Source: an uncultured Lachnospiraceae bacterium (lineage in GTDB: Bacteria > Bacillota > Clostridia > Lachnospirales > Lachnospiraceae). From it: 64,000 nucleotides of DNA. Below, piece by piece: positions 43,254-51,046 of the stretch (its first letter is position 1; the number at the start of each line of letters is the position of its first letter). Under the pieces are notes generated by a model that saw only the letters and a list, made by a program, of their open reading frames with translations, was not told where the DNA came from and made no database searches. The translations under genes and the position numbers were made by a program. The stretch is from the NCBI GenBank assembly GCA_902779575.1, contig CACZBW010000010.1, forward strand, positions 41,271 to 105,270, given 5' to 3'.

Positions 43254-45836
43254 TTGTATAAAGTAGTAAAAAGAGACGGTCAGATCGTAGAATTTCAGAT
43301 CAGCAAGATCACGGACGCCATCACGAAGGCGTTCCGCGCACTGGAAAAACAGTATCATCCGAGCGTGATTGAACTGATCGCGCTGCATGTTACGTCCGAC
43401 TTCGAAAGCAAGATCATCGACGAACAGATCACGGTTGAGAATATCCAGGACAGTGTTGAGAAGGTACTCTCCGAGTCCGGCTATACCGACGTGGCAAAAG
43501 CATATATTCTTTACCGCAGACAGCGCGAGAAGGTACGCAACGTCAATTCGGCGCTCCTGAACTACAAGGAGGTCATCGACAACTATCTGCAGATCAATGA
43601 CTGGCGCGTCAAGGAGAATTCGACGGTCACCTACTCTGTGGGCGGACTGATTCTTTCCAACTCCGGCGCCATCACGGCCAACTACTGGCTGAGCGAGGTC
43701 TATGACGATGAAGTCGCCAGAGCGCACCGCAGCGCGGCGATCCATCTGCACGACCTTTCCATGCTCACCGGATACTGCGCGGGCTGGAGCCTGAAGCAGC
43801 TGATCCAGGAGGGACTCGGAGGCGTTCCGGGAAAGATCACATCCTCTCCCGCCAACCACCTTTCCACCCTCTGCAACCAGATGGTGAATTTCCTTGGCAT
43901 CATGCAGAATGAATGGGCCGGCGCGCAGGCATTTTCCTCTTTTGATACCTACCTTGCTCCCTTTGTCAAGGTAGATAATCTTTCCCAGAGGGAAGTCAAG
44001 CAGTGCATCCAGTCCTTTATCTACGGCGTGAATACGCCCAGCCGCTGGGGCACGCAGGCACCCTTCTCCAACATCACTCTGGACTGGACCTGCCCGAACG
44101 ACCTGAAGAACCTTCCGGCCATCATCGGCGGCAGGGAGATGGATTTCACCTACGGGGAATGCCAGAAAGAGATGGATATGGTGAACAAGGCCTTCATCGA
44201 CATCATGATCGAGGGCGACGCCAACGGCCGCGGATTCCAGTATCCGATCCCGACCTACTCCATCACCAGAGACTTTGACTGGAGCGAGACCGAGAACAAC
44301 AAGCTTCTCTTTGAGATGACAGCCAAGTACGGCACACCATATTTCTCCAACTATATCAATTCGGACATGGAGCCCAGCGACGTCCGCTCCATGTGCTGCA
44401 GACTCCGCCTCGACCTGCGTGAGCTGCGTAAGAAATCCGGTGGCTTCTTCGGTTCCGGAGAATCGACCGGTTCCATCGGCGTCGTGACCATCAACATGCC
44501 CAGAATCGCTTACATGGCGGCGGATGAGGCTGATTTCTACAATCGCCTGGACAAACTAATGGATCTGTCCGCCCGCAGCCTGAAGACTAAGAGAACGGTC
44601 ATTACCAAGCTTCTGGAGCAGGGACTCTATCCCTATACCAAGAGATATCTCGGAACCTTCAACAACCATTTCTCCACCATCGGCCTGATCGGTATGAACG
44701 AAGTAGGCCTGAACGCGAAATGGCTGCGCGCAGATCTGACGGACGCACGGGTACAGCGCTTCACGCGCGACGTGCTCAACCATATGCGCGAGCGCCTGTC
44801 CGACTATCAGGAGAAGTACGGCGACCTGTACAACCTTGAGGCGACGCCGGCGGAGTCCACGACCTACCGCTTCGCGAAGCACGACAAGGAGCTGTTCCCG
44901 GATATCATCACCGCGAATATGAACGGAACTCCGTACTATACGAATTCCTCTCATCTTCCGGTCGGCTATACCGAAGATATCTTCTCCGCACTGGATATTC
45001 AGGATGACCTGCAGACCCTCTACACCTCGGGCACCGTCTTCCACGCCTTCCTGGGCGAGAAGCTTCCGGACTGGAAAGCAGCGGCGAATCTTGTCCGCAA
45101 GATCGCTGAGAACTATAAACTGCCCTACTACACCATGTCCCCGACCTACTCGGTCTGCAAGGACCACGGCTATCTGACCGGCGAGCAGTTCACCTGCCCG
45201 ATCTGCGGACAGAAGACAGAGGTCTACAGCCGCATCACCGGCTACTACCGTCCGGTCCAGAACTGGAACGACGGCAAGGCGCAGGAGTATAAGGACCGTC
45301 TGGTTTACAACATCGGCCACTCCCATCTGAGCCACACCGGACCTCTTCCGGCACCGGCAGACAGTGAGCCGGCGGCGCAGACTGAGAACAGCCCGGCTGC
45401 AGAGCAGATGACCGGACAGGTCAGGGCGCAGCAGGCAGCTCCGGTACAGACCGCGGCAGCACAGACAGAGAATGAGAATGCTCCGGCGGCGCAGGCGGCT
45501 CCGGCTCAGACAGAGAATTCTGCGGCAGCAGCTCAGACAGAGAATGTTCCGGCAGCACAGGCGGCTCCGGCTGAGGAAAGCCTTCAGGCGGCGTCCGGAC
45601 TGACCGGATCCACGATCCTGCTCTTCAAGACGCCCACATGTCCCAACTGCAAAGCGGCAGGCGCGCTTCTGGACCGTGCAGGCGTGGATTATGAACCGCT
45701 GAACGCCAATGAGGAGAAAGAACTCGTAGGCAGATACGGCGTAAAACAGGCACCGACCCTTGTTCTGATTGACAATGACGGATTCGTAAAATTCAAAGGC
45801 GTATCCGAGATCAAGGGCTGGCTTATGAACCGATAA
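43254..45836 (+). CDS. nrdD: Class III anaerobic ribonucleotide reductase with C-terminal redoxin domain
   Basis: The start is TTG 43254, the only in-frame start after an AGGGGG; the protein is 860 residues. Residues 2-92 are an ATP-cone. The reductase core has RSMCCRLRLD (379-388) with likely radical-chain Cys, Zn ligands C635, C648, C651 near the end, and the glycyl radical loop SRITGYYRPVQNWN (Gly663). A normal NrdD ends about residue 695. Here an Ala/Gln-rich linker (697-785) with four QTEN repeats joins a thioredoxin-fold domain (786-860) with CPNC (796-799) and APTLVLI. The fused redoxin probably re-reduces the active site in place of formate. Confidence 0.95.
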   Translation: MYKVVKRDGQIVEFQISKITDAITKAFRALEKQYHPSVIELIALHVTSDFESKIIDEQITVENIQDSVEKVLSESGYTDVAKAYILYRRQREKVRNVNSALLNYKEVIDNYLQINDWRVKENSTVTYSVGGLILSNSGAITANYWLSEVYDDEVARAHRSAAIHLHDLSMLTGYCAGWSLKQLIQEGLGGVPGKITSSPANHLSTLCNQMVNFLGIMQNEWAGAQAFSSFDTYLAPFVKVDNLSQREVKQCIQSFIYGVNTPSRWGTQAPFSNITLDWTCPNDLKNLPAIIGGREMDFTYGECQKEMDMVNKAFIDIMIEGDANGRGFQYPIPTYSITRDFDWSETENNKLLFEMTAKYGTPYFSNYINSDMEPSDVRSMCCRLRLDLRELRKKSGGFFGSGESTGSIGVVTINMPRIAYMAADEADFYNRLDKLMDLSARSLKTKRTVITKLLEQGLYPYTKRYLGTFNNHFSTIGLIGMNEVGLNAKWLRADLTDARVQRFTRDVLNHMRERLSDYQEKYGDLYNLEATPAESTTYRFAKHDKELFPDIITANMNGTPYYTNSSHLPVGYTEDIFSALDIQDDLQTLYTSGTVFHAFLGEKLPDWKAAANLVRKIAENYKLPYYTMSPTYSVCKDHGYLTGEQFTCPICGQKTEVYSRITGYYRPVQNWNDGKAQEYKDRLVYNIGHSHLSHTGPLPAPADSEPAAQTENSPAAEQMTGQVRAQQAAPVQTAAAQTENENAPAAQAAPAQTENSAAAAQTENVPAAQAAPAEESLQAASGLTGSTILLFKTPTCPNCKAAGALLDRAGVDYEPLNANEEKELVGRYGVKQAPTLVLIDNDGFVKFKGVSEIKGWLMNR

Positions 45837-45850
45837 AAACCCCCGGCATT

Positions 45851-45883
45851 CCCGCCTTCCGGACTCCCCGTCCGAAAGGCGGG
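45851..45883 (+). terminator. Hairpin after nrdD
   Basis: CCCGCCTT-CGGAC pairs with GTCCG-AAGGCGGG. Only TTATG follows, so it may be a weak terminator or an intercistronic stem between nrdD and the thioredoxin-reductase-like gene. Confidence 0.5.
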
Positions 45884-45979
45884 TTATGTGCTCAGAGATT
45901 AAGTCGGGAAAGGCTGATCTGAAAGTTTTGATAACAGAAAACCGGACGAGACAGAATTCCCCTGTGAGAGGCAGATACC

Positions 45980-46897
45980 ATGTATGATATCATCGTTGTC
46001 GGCGGCGGCCCCGCCGGTATGACCGCGGCGCTCTACGCGAGGCGGAACGGCAAGACGGTCCTGGTTATTGAAAAAAACGGGTTCGGCGGACAGATCACCC
46101 ATTCCCCGAGAGTGGAAAACTATCCGGGAACCCTGTCCATGAGCGGGAATGAATTCGCCGACAAAACCCTGGATCAGATTCTCGCCCAGGGAGCTGAGAT
46201 CGAATTTGAGAAAGTTATCTCCGTGCTTCCCCGGGACGGTCACTGGATCGTCTCCACAGAGGAAGGAAGCAGCTTTGAAAGCCTCACTGTCATCCTCGCT
46301 TCAGGCGTAAAACACCGGATGCTTGGACTGGAAGGGGAAAATGAACTTGTCGGGGAGGGCATCTCCTTCTGCGCGGTCTGCGACGGAGATTTCTACAGTG
46401 GAAAAACCGTATGCGTGGCAGGCGGCGGGAATTCCGCCCTTCAGGAAGCCATTCTCCTTGCGGACAAATGCCATGAGGTGATCATGCTCCAGGATCTTCC
46501 CTTCTTCACCGGCGAGGAAACCCTGCAGAAGGTTCTCTTCTCCAGATCGAACGTGAAAAGCTTTACCGGCGTAAAGTTAACGGATCTGCTTGTAGAGAAT
46601 GGTGAGCTGAAAGGAGTCCGGATTCTGAAAAATGAAACCGGCAGCAGCGAGACCATCGCCTGTGACGGCCTTTTTGTCGCCATCGGCCTGATCCCGGAGA
46701 ACGACGCTTTCGCGGAACTGGCGGATCTGAACAGTTACGGGTATTTTGATTCGGATGAGAACTGTCTGACAAAGACGCCCGGAATCTATGTTGCCGGAGA
46801 CTGCCGCAGTAAAAACGTCCGCCAGCTGACGACAGCCGTTGCCGACGGAGCCACTGCTGCTCTGGCGGCCTGCCGCTATATCAACCAGGGACGCTGA
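45980..46897 (+). CDS. trxB: Thioredoxin reductase-like FAD protein with atypical pyridine-nucleotide site
   Basis: The protein is 305 residues. FAD-binding is MYDIIVVGGGPAGMTAALYA, and the redox pair is CAVCDGD (131-137). The second nucleotide domain has CVAGGGNSALQEAILLA, but the following strand reads EVIMLQDLPFFTGEE where NADPH-dependent enzymes have HRRxxFR. The end GDCRSKNVRQLTTAVADGA is the second FAD motif. It may use NADH, ferredoxin or another donor. Its place 143 bases after the NrdD-redoxin fusion suggests it reduces that redoxin. Confidence 0.85.
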   Translation: MYDIIVVGGGPAGMTAALYARRNGKTVLVIEKNGFGGQITHSPRVENYPGTLSMSGNEFADKTLDQILAQGAEIEFEKVISVLPRDGHWIVSTEEGSSFESLTVILASGVKHRMLGLEGENELVGEGISFCAVCDGDFYSGKTVCVAGGGNSALQEAILLADKCHEVIMLQDLPFFTGEETLQKVLFSRSNVKSFTGVKLTDLLVENGELKGVRILKNETGSSETIACDGLFVAIGLIPENDAFAELADLNSYGYFDSDENCLTKTPGIYVAGDCRSKNVRQLTTAVADGATAALAACRYINQGR

Positions 46898-47000
46898 CAG
46901 ATTCTATATAGAAATTATTTTCGCAGAAAGTATTTTTATAAATACCATTTTTCGAAAACAATACGGTCAACAGGACTTCTGCAGGCTGCGTCAGATTACA

Positions 47001-47046
47001 AAAAGGAACGGCATAATCAGATCATCTCTGGTTATGCCGTATTTTA
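47001..47046 (+). terminator. Terminator after the thioredoxin-reductase-like gene
   Basis: ACGGCATAA pairs with TTATGCCGT, with further inner pairing, followed by ATTTTATG on the plus strand. It lies about 110 bases after the stop. Confidence 0.7.
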
Positions 47047-47166
47047 TGTCTTTATTTCAGATATCAGAATTGCATGACGCAGGATACTGCGCCGGTGGCT
47101 CTGAGCAGCTCATGGCAGCTCCTCATCCTGAAATCATCAGTCTGAGGCTGCCTTCCGTCCGTCTGC

Positions 47167-48135
47167 TTACTCAGCAGGTGCATTCTGCTTCTCTGCCATA
47201 TCAAAGCTTCCCAGGCAGCGCAGTTCGGGAATCTCCTCAATCACTGCCAGCTCTTCTTCTGTGATTCCATCCTCGTCTTCCAGTTCTATAATGTAACGGT
47301 AACTGCCCAGCCGGCTTCCTTCCGGCCGGTCATGGATCGTCACAAACTCCAGTCCGGTATTATGAATCTCGACGATGATATCATCGATTCTGTTTGCCTC
47401 ACAGGCTGCCACAAATACCGCATGCTTATGGCTTTCCTCTTTCATGCGCGAGGATGAGAGCACATAAAAACGGGTTTTGTTTGCATCCGTAATCTGCACG
47501 TTTTCCGCCAGAACAGAGAGACCGTACAGCTTCGCGGCGCCGGGAGCGGCAACCGCGGCGATGGTCTTGTCTCCGCTTTCCGCGACATAACTTGCCGCCG
47601 CAGCCGTACTGTCCATCTCCTGCGTATCCGCATCCGGCAGATGCTCTTTTCTCCAGCTTTCACTCTGCTTGATACCCTGCGCATGGGAGCAGACAAGCCG
47701 GATGTCCTCGATCGACGCACCGGGAATTCCCATCAGTGTCTGGCTGATCGGAAGTATGACCTCCCCGACAACAAAAATGTCCTCGCTGGCAATGAGCGCA
47801 TCGATATAGTTTGTCACCGCGCCGCCCAGGGTATTCTCCTGCGGGATTACCGCATAATCTGCATTTCCCGCTGCCACGTCCGCTATCGCTTCCGGGACGG
47901 TGCTTTCAGGAAGAAACTCCGAGGCGTCCGGGAAGAAAAACTGTGCCGCTTCTTCGGTATAGGTTCCCGCCGGTCCCAGGTAACTGACCCTGGCCTGCTC
48001 CAGAATCCCTGAAGAAACAGCCGCCGTTTCCTGGCTGCCTTCCGTTTCTGCTGCGCTCACGCTGCTGCAGGAAAAAGTGAAGCCGATCAGGGAAGCGGTT
48101 AAAAACAGTGAAAAAGTAAAATTCTTTCTTTTCAT
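47167..48135 (-). CDS. Exported prephenate dehydratase-like protein
   Basis: The protein is 322 residues with a signal peptide (MKRKNFTFSLFLTASLIGF, cleavage near SVSA; a weak lipobox FSC is also present). The prephenate dehydratase domain shows VSYLGPAGTYTEEAAQFFFP, AVIPQENTLGGAV (usually NSxxG) and the substrate-binding ANKTRFYVL. The C-terminal ACT domain has LEFVTIHDRPEGSRLGSYRY. The family normally converts prephenate to phenylpyruvate in the cytosol. Export is unusual and suggests a ligand-binding or salvage role. Confidence 0.85.
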   Translation of the reverse strand: MKRKNFTFSLFLTASLIGFTFSCSSVSAAETEGSQETAAVSSGILEQARVSYLGPAGTYTEEAAQFFFPDASEFLPESTVPEAIADVAAGNADYAVIPQENTLGGAVTNYIDALIASEDIFVVGEVILPISQTLMGIPGASIEDIRLVCSHAQGIKQSESWRKEHLPDADTQEMDSTAAAASYVAESGDKTIAAVAAPGAAKLYGLSVLAENVQITDANKTRFYVLSSSRMKEESHKHAVFVAACEANRIDDIIVEIHNTGLEFVTIHDRPEGSRLGSYRYIIELEDEDGITEEELAVIEEIPELRCLGSFDMAEKQNAPAE

Positions 48136-48298
48136 TATTCAATACCATTTCTAAAAATGCATTTCCAGATCATTAAAGGGTCTGATACTCTCCTGCGACT
48201 CTATGCCTATGATAATTGCCTCGCTAAAAAGTCAGATCGGAGAGAATCATATATACGGTTTCTACAGACCATACTTTTGATGAGTGCGTCATAAAGTT

Positions 48299-49195
48299 TT
48301 ATTTATATTCAAACTCAGATGGCGTCCCGATCGGCTGATCCAGAAGCTCCGGATTTGCAAAGATGTACTTGATCAGCTTCAGGCTTCTCGCAAAATAAAA
48401 GCCGTCCGCGATCCGCTCGTCCAGGGTTGCCCCGATATCGATCATGTCCCGGACCTGAACGCTTCCGTCCGGCATCAGAACCTGTTCTTTGTGGAGGGTT
48501 CCGATGGTAACCATGATGGAATTGGTTCCGTAATTGTTCAAATGATGATAAACACTGGGGCATTTGATCGATCCCAGATTGCTGGCCAGGATCGTCGAAT
48601 AGTTCACATCGGTCTCCCAGACAAAATGAGGCAGATGCCCCCAGAAATCAAGGATCCGAATCAGTTTGCTGACAAGCATCAGCAGGGGTCTGGGAAGTTT
48701 GGCCAGGTTGTCGATGACCGCATCGCTTCCGGTCTTTTTAGCCGGATTCTTTCTCATCTGCGTCACATCGCCGACAATCTGACGGCTGATGGAATCCAGA
48801 GTATCCTCATCGGAGGGAGTCAGAACCATCAGGGCCTCCTCGGCGCCGTCCTTAAAAAGGCGCTTCGCCACAAAACTCAGGCTGATCTCATAACGCTGAT
48901 ACATGCGCCTGCCCTGAATAAAGCGGTTCAGGCAGGGACGCTCCTTCACCATTCTGGTAAGGGCGGTCAGGGCACAGTGGAACAGAGTCGTCTTATAATC
49001 CGGATGCTCCGCATTCTTCTTCTCCAGATATTTCATCAGCTCCGTAGCATCGATCTTGTCAGACAGATAAACTTCCGAATCTGTACGGTTCGGATAGATA
49101 TTCATCATAAGGGCCTGAATTCCGGTGATATCTTTTATATACTTTCCATCCGGACGGTCTTTGATGCTTTCCCGTTTAAATGCATGTATGCTCAT
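48299..49195 (-). CDS. Stand-alone 2-oxo acid dehydrogenase E2-like acyltransferase
   Basis: The protein is 298 residues with no lipoyl domain. Its fold marks are those of the E2/CAT catalytic domain: KTTLFHCALTALTRMV, YEISLSFVAKRL and near the end MIDIGATLDERIADGFYFAR. In E2 and chloramphenicol acetyltransferase the last motif is HxxxDG; here the His is Glu (ERIADG), so catalysis must differ or be lost. The start overlaps the stop of the acyl-CoA ligase by four bases (ATGA), so both are made together. Product unknown. Confidence 0.8.
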   Translation of the reverse strand: MSIHAFKRESIKDRPDGKYIKDITGIQALMMNIYPNRTDSEVYLSDKIDATELMKYLEKKNAEHPDYKTTLFHCALTALTRMVKERPCLNRFIQGRRMYQRYEISLSFVAKRLFKDGAEEALMVLTPSDEDTLDSISRQIVGDVTQMRKNPAKKTGSDAVIDNLAKLPRPLLMLVSKLIRILDFWGHLPHFVWETDVNYSTILASNLGSIKCPSVYHHLNNYGTNSIMVTIGTLHKEQVLMPDGSVQVRDMIDIGATLDERIADGFYFARSLKLIKYIFANPELLDQPIGTPSEFEYK

Positions 49196-50862
49196 AACTC
49201 CTCTTCCTCCAGCTTCCGGAATGCCACCTTTCCAACCAGGGTCTTCGGCAGCTCACGGCGGAATTCGATCTCTCTCGGCAGGGCATATTTCGCGATATGA
49301 AGCCTCAATTTCTCCATAATCTTTTCCCTGATGACATCCGAAGGTTCACAGCCGTCCTTCAGGACGACAAATGCCTTCACCCTGTGCATTCTTCTCTGGT
49401 CGGGAACCCCGATCACACAGGAATAAGAGACCTCCTCCACACTGTCGATGATATTCTCCAGCTGACCCGGATAGACATTGTAACCGTTAGTGACAATCAT
49501 CCGTTTCAGCCTCTGGCGAAAATACACATATCCATCTTCATCCATATGTCCGAGGTCGCCCGTATAAAGCCAGCATTTCCCGTCAGAGAGAACACGGAGA
49601 GTTTCCGCTGTCTCCTCGGGATTTTTCAGATATCCCAGCATCACGGACGGGCCGGAAAGAATGATCTCGCCCTCTTCTCCCGGCGGCATCAGCTGGTCGG
49701 TGCCCGGCTTTACAATCCGGTATTCCGTGTCAGGAAACGGAAGGCCGATACTGCCCTCCCGGTAGCTTCCCTTCGGCGTCAGGCAGCTGGCTGTGACACA
49801 TTCCGTCAGGCCGTAGCCTTCCCGGATCTGAATCCCCGCCCCGTGCTCTTTCAGGAAGCGGTCCATCTTCTTCTTCAGTTCGACCGACAGGGAATCTCCC
49901 CCGCAGTACATTCCGAGCAGAAAGCTCAGATCCTGTCCCTTCAGCTGCGGGATGTGCAGAAGCGCCTCGTAGATGGACGGCACGCCCGCGAGAAAATTCG
50001 GTTTCTTCCGGATGAGGGCTTCCGCGTAGCTTTTATTGTTGAAAGTCGGCATCAGAAGACAGCAGACGCCGTGAATCAGAACCGCGTGGATATTGATGCC
50101 CAGTCCGAAGCCGTGGAAAAGCGGCATGCAGCTGAGAATCTTCAGTCCCGGCTGAAATTTCTCTCCCATTGCCTCCCTCGCCTGAAGAGCGCAAGCATTG
50201 ATGTTGTAATCGGACAGGCAGATTCCTTTCGGAGTCCCGCTGGTTCCGCCCGAATAAAGAATCACGGAAGTGTGCTGCCTGTCAAAAACCGGCTCCGGCA
50301 GGCTCTGTCCTTTGCCGCTTTTGAGAAATGTTTTCCAGAGAACAGCATGGTCCGTATTGGGGAATCTAAGGTAGGAACGGCCGGCCTTCAGCGTATAAAG
50401 CGCCGCAAGATGCAGGGGCAGTTCTTCCTGCATTCTCGCGACCAGGATCTGAACCGGATGATCCGCCTCCGCGGCGGCCCGCTCCACTTTCTCCGTAAAC
50501 ATGTCCAGAGTCAGAATTATGCGGCTTTCGGAAATATTAAGATAAAATGTGATCTCCTTCTCGGCTGATAGAGGGTGAACCATATTGGCGACTGCCCCGA
50601 TCCGGTTCAGGGCGTAAAAACAGTCAATGGCCTGCGGTACATTCGGCATGCAGATGGTGACCGCGTCATCCCTCCTGATTCCGGCGGCAAGAAAGGCCCT
50701 TGCCGCGCGGTAAATCCTGTCGATAAACGCCCTGTAGGCAGTTTTCTTTCCATAAAACTCATACGCGGGTTCTCCCGGATACTGCTCTGCTACAGCCTCG
50801 ATCAGCTGAGTCAGAGTCTTCTCCGGATATTCCAGATGCTCTCGTGGTTGATAAGTTTCCAA
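49192..50862 (-). CDS. Long-chain-type acyl-CoA synthetase (AMP-dependent)
   Basis: The protein is 556 residues. The AMP-binding motif is TSVILYSGGTSGTPKGICLS (about 213-232), with REGYGLTECVTASCL, LYTGDLGHMDEDGYVYFRQR and the C-terminal RMIVTNGYNVYPGQLE (A5 to A8 motifs). The final catalytic Lys is probably in LPKTLVGKVAFRKLE. It activates a carboxylic acid to acyl-CoA. The chain length is not readable. It is translationally coupled to the E2-like gene, suggesting activated acid is passed to that acyltransferase. Confidence 0.92.
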   Translation of the reverse strand: METYQPREHLEYPEKTLTQLIEAVAEQYPGEPAYEFYGKKTAYRAFIDRIYRAARAFLAAGIRRDDAVTICMPNVPQAIDCFYALNRIGAVANMVHPLSAEKEITFYLNISESRIILTLDMFTEKVERAAAEADHPVQILVARMQEELPLHLAALYTLKAGRSYLRFPNTDHAVLWKTFLKSGKGQSLPEPVFDRQHTSVILYSGGTSGTPKGICLSDYNINACALQAREAMGEKFQPGLKILSCMPLFHGFGLGINIHAVLIHGVCCLLMPTFNNKSYAEALIRKKPNFLAGVPSIYEALLHIPQLKGQDLSFLLGMYCGGDSLSVELKKKMDRFLKEHGAGIQIREGYGLTECVTASCLTPKGSYREGSIGLPFPDTEYRIVKPGTDQLMPPGEEGEIILSGPSVMLGYLKNPEETAETLRVLSDGKCWLYTGDLGHMDEDGYVYFRQRLKRMIVTNGYNVYPGQLENIIDSVEEVSYSCVIGVPDQRRMHRVKAFVVLKDGCEPSDVIREKIMEKLRLHIAKYALPREIEFRRELPKTLVGKVAFRKLEEEEL

Positions 50863-50928
50863 GGGTTTTCTCTCCCTTCCGTGAACTGTGAGAATCCTGC
50901 CTTCCGGCCTGTTTAACTGCAGATTCGG

Positions 50929-50970
50929 CTGAAAGGGAGCCTGCGCGCAGGCGCAGACCCCCTCTTTCAG
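50929..50970. other. Strong stem-loop between the ligase and solute-binding-protein genes
   Basis: CTGAAAGGG at the left pairs with CCCTCTTTCAG at the right, and an inner GCCTGCGCGCAGGC is a perfect palindrome. No U-run follows on either strand, so termination is possible but not clear. Confidence 0.5.
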
Positions 50971-51046
50971 TAAAGAACAGCCAGCTTAGATGTATTTCTC
51001 AACACTCTCTTCTGTATTTCATTATAAAACCATTTAAACGGAGCAC

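Noticed and set aside
45350-45600. A DNA minisatellite in nrdD
   Set aside because: The repetition is at the protein level (QTEN and Ala-rich linker) in an open frame; it is treated as part of the fusion protein.
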